Source: Gammaproteobacteria bacterium
Lineage (GTDB): Bacteria; Pseudomonadota; Gammaproteobacteria; Pseudomonadales; UBA7434
DNA: 8,823 nt
NCBI GenBank assembly: GCA_024280785.1
Contig: JAJRPK010000454.1
Span: forward strand, 1-8,823
Direction of reading: 5' to 3'
The position numbers and the translations under genes are program-made. This document shows, in pieces, positions 7,455-8,823 of the stretch (position 1 is the first letter of the stretch; every line of letters begins with the position of its first letter). The notes below the pieces were generated by a model that saw only the letters and a program-made list of their open reading frames with translations, ran no database searches and had not been told where the DNA came from.

Positions 7455-7841
7455 ATGGCAGAAAATGACACTCGGCCCGTCAATTTAGATCTATTCAAAT
7501 TTAGCTGGCCCGTTACTGCAATGGCCTCGATTGCTCACCGCATATGCGCGGTAATTAGTTGGGTCGGTCTAGGCATTACGCTATATACACTACGGATCAT
7601 TTCCCAGTCGGCCACACAATTTGACCAATTCCTCGGCCTACTCCAGACCAGCTTTCTTGTTCAATTTGTCGCTTGGGGCTTACTCTCCGCGTTTGGTTAT
7701 TACTGCATAGGTACCATTAAACACGTATCGCAAGACATGGGTTACTTTGAGGAACTCGACAGCGGCCGTATGGTTTCGTGGCTGAGCTTAATTCTCGGCG
7801 TTGCTTTAAGCATTTTAATAGGGGTTTTCGTATGGGCGTAA
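7455..7841 (+). CDS. sdhC: Succinate dehydrogenase membrane anchor, cytochrome b556 subunit homologue lacking the heme ligand
   Basis: SdhC, with SdhD, anchors SdhAB in the inner membrane and forms the ubiquinone pocket. It has 128 aa against 129 in E. coli. RPVNLDL at 7-13 and SIAHR at 25-29 keep the quinone-site Ser25 and Arg29 (E. coli S27, R31). Three membrane helices lie at about 30-50, 64-88 and 108-127. The heme b ligand of E. coli, His84 in AYHVVVGIRH, aligns with Tyr83 in GYYCIGTIKH. The DNA reads TAC at 7701-7703, and the flanking FVAWG and DMGYFEE match, so the alignment is secure. No other His occurs between His28 and His90; His90 aligns with E. coli His91. GGTGAG 5 nt upstream supports the start. 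The gene overlaps sdhD by 10 nt. It is placed behind gltA rather than ahead of sdhA. I infer a heme-free or unusually ligated anchor. Confidence 0.95.
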   Translation: MAENDTRPVNLDLFKFSWPVTAMASIAHRICAVISWVGLGITLYTLRIISQSATQFDQFLGLLQTSFLVQFVAWGLLSAFGYYCIGTIKHVSQDMGYFEELDSGRMVSWLSLILGVALSILIGVFVWA

Positions 7842-8146
7842 GACAATGGGTTTTTCAACGCATAAGCAACGTAACTTTAGTTATTTTTGGGCTATGGCTG
7901 TTTTACTTTTTAGCAAGCCCTGGCGATATTTCTCATTTAACGCTGGTCAATCTTTTTAGTGAGTCTTCGACCCAAATATACCTCGCTGTAACATTAGTGC
8001 TAGCAGGGCTTAATTCGATATTAGCGGGCTGGCAAATCACCGGTGATTACGCTGAGAAATTTCATATCAATTCTACGCTAATGATTACGACCTGTGTCGT
8101 GATTAGCTTGGCCTACATCGCCATAGGCATTGATATTATTTTTTGA
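7832..8146 (+). CDS. sdhD: Succinate dehydrogenase membrane anchor, small subunit, lacking the heme ligand
   Basis: SdhD is the second hydrophobic anchor of complex II: 104 aa against 115 in E. coli, the difference being mainly at the N-terminus. The start is the ATG at 7832, inside the end of sdhC. It has AGGGG 7 nt upstream and fits the family N-terminus. An in-frame ATG 18 codons upstream would run deep into sdhC and is rejected. Helices lie at about 13-30, 49-69 and 83-103. Arg10 and Tyr73 (GDY) match E. coli R20 and Y83; Tyr83 contacts ubiquinone. The heme ligand His71 falls on Asn61: the spacings 10-61-73 equal 20-71-83 exactly. The codon is AAT at 8012-8014. No His lies between 35 and 78. 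It is the last gene of gltA-sdhC-sdhD, before a strong terminator. Confidence 0.94.
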   Translation: MGVRQWVFQRISNVTLVIFGLWLFYFLASPGDISHLTLVNLFSESSTQIYLAVTLVLAGLNSILAGWQITGDYAEKFHINSTLMITTCVVISLAYIAIGIDIIF

Positions 8147-8166
8147 TTTGAGCTAGATAAAAATCC

Positions 8167-8214
8167 AGAAAGACATAAAAAAGGCCTTATATAAGGCCTT
8201 TTTTATGTCTTTCT
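8167..8214. terminator. Bidirectional intrinsic terminator between sdhD and the small minus-strand gene
   Basis: A perfect 48-nt palindrome (24-nt arms) has a central AAGGCCTTATATAAGGCCTT core flanked by A6 and T6. It lies 20 nt past the sdhD stop and 17 nt past the stop of the converging minus gene, so one element can end both transcripts. Symmetry of this length also suits cruciform formation. Confidence 0.9.
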
Positions 8215-8231
8215 TTTACTAACCGTTAGAT

Positions 8232-8441
8232 TCACAAATGCATAAGCTTAATATCCAGCTCGCTTTCTGGCACGCTTACCATATCGGCCAAATAGGTTTT
8301 AAGCTCAGCTTCAGAGGAAAATTGTCTCGCCTGGTCGTACTTCCCTTTAAAATAATTACCGCTTTCGTCACGCACTCTCGCTAGCTGAAACTTGTCGCCA
8401 AGCTCACCCCTTCCTCTAATTGGATAGTATTCCAGCTTCAT
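8232..8441 (-). CDS. Small conserved-looking hypothetical protein
   Basis: A 69-residue protein that I do not recognise. It is soluble and charged, with no signal peptide or membrane segment. The first half (LEYYPIRGRGELGDKFQLAR) is rich in basic and aromatic residues. The second half suggests a helix (SSEAELKTYLADMVSV) followed by an acidic turn and a final strand. A short alpha/beta fold is plausible. Support for a real gene: a good AGAGG 10 nt before ATG 8441, and a shared terminator 17 nt past its TGA. It converges on sdhD and has no evident link to the TCA genes. An inverted repeat lies just upstream. I assign no function. Confidence 0.6.
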   Translation of the reverse strand: MKLEYYPIRGRGELGDKFQLARVRDESGNYFKGKYDQARQFSSEAELKTYLADMVSVPESELDIKLMHL

Positions 8442-8823
8442 TGAACGATAACCTCTTAAATATTGACGCCACCATATGAATCACCACGTCAATTGATATT
8501 AATAATAAATAGTCTTTTAATAACCTTTGCCAACCGCAGAGTAACAGAATAACAGCCAGAGGAATAATCTCCCAGTGCATTCCGCACAATCAACAATCTT
8601 TTCGTCCCACGACTCGCAATTCGCAACTACCTCAACCAGTCGCAAAATAAACTACCATCTAAAAGGGTCAAACTATTCAAACTTCAGTACCTACACACTC
8701 TAATTTCCTGCAGGGTCGATTAATAGCCACTACAATTAACTAATTGATGGCACAGACAATGATGCCTCTTTTTAACCTCGGCCAAAGCAGGCGCCAAGCA
8801 TGCCAGCACCTCCCATTAAAACC
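8442..8823. other. Right-hand region with no convincing gene
   Basis: This 382-nt AT-rich stretch contains the inverted repeat at 8462-8493 and little else. At the far right two open fragments reach the edge: plus from ATG 8759 (MMPLFNLGQSRRQ...), with no ribosome site, and minus ending at TAA 8774-8772 (VLMGGAGMLGACFGRG). The minus one could be the C-terminus of a hydrophobic protein continuing outside. Too little is visible to call either. Confidence 0.5.
8462..8493. repeat. Inverted repeat upstream of the small minus gene
   Basis: ATTGACG (8462-8468) and CGTCAAT (8487-8493) form 7-nt arms around an 18-nt spacer that includes CATATG. It sits about 20 nt upstream of the small gene's start, where an operator would lie. 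On the minus strand one arm contains TTGACG, a fair -35 box, but I see no matching -10 at the right distance. Confidence 0.35.

Noticed and set aside
7778..8146. Longer version of sdhD starting 18 codons earlier
   Set aside because: It would overlap sdhC by 64 nt and add residues unlike any SdhD N-terminus. The ATG at 7832 has AGGGG at the right distance.
8759..8823. Possible partial genes at the right edge on either strand
   Set aside because: Only about 17-22 codons are visible, with no ribosome site for the plus frame and no family signal for the minus one.

Overview
The window is a TCA-cycle gene cluster from a gammaproteobacterium. SucA, SdhA, SdhB and GltA read as close relatives of the E. 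coli proteins, and base composition is moderate. I see no mobile elements, RNA genes or CRISPR arrays, and I cannot name a genus; a marine or free-living aerobe is a guess.

Layout, left to right. (1) 1-2234, minus: sucA (2-oxoglutarate dehydrogenase E1), cut by the left edge. (2) 2235-2548: gap with two hairpins, one a very strong terminator, and a possible sucA promoter. (3) 2549-3247 and 3433-5208, minus: sdhB and sdhA, separated by an unusually long 185-nt gap with repeated hairpin-forming heptamers. (4) 5209-6036: 828-bp divergent control region with a good sigma70-like promoter at each end and a small repeat cluster. (5) 6037-7353, 7455-7841 and 7832-8146, plus: gltA, sdhC, sdhD, closed by a 48-nt perfect palindrome. 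(6) 8232-8441, minus: a small unrecognised gene converging on that terminator, then about 380 nt with no convincing gene.

The four sdh genes encode one membrane complex (succinate:quinone oxidoreductase, complex II). GltA and SucA act in the same cycle. In most gammaproteobacteria the order is gltA divergent from sdhCDAB-sucAB. Here the anchor genes sdhCD lie behind gltA, facing away from sdhAB, so one enzyme is made from two divergent transcripts.

The most striking point is in the anchors. The histidines that ligate heme b in E. coli (SdhC H84, SdhD H71) align with Tyr83 and Asn61. No other histidine lies in the second membrane helix of either protein. SdhB also has Gln203 where E. coli has the heme/quinone-proximal His207. 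The quinone-site residues (SdhC S25 and R29, SdhD Y73, SdhB W160) are kept. I infer a working quinone-reducing complex II that has probably lost its heme b.
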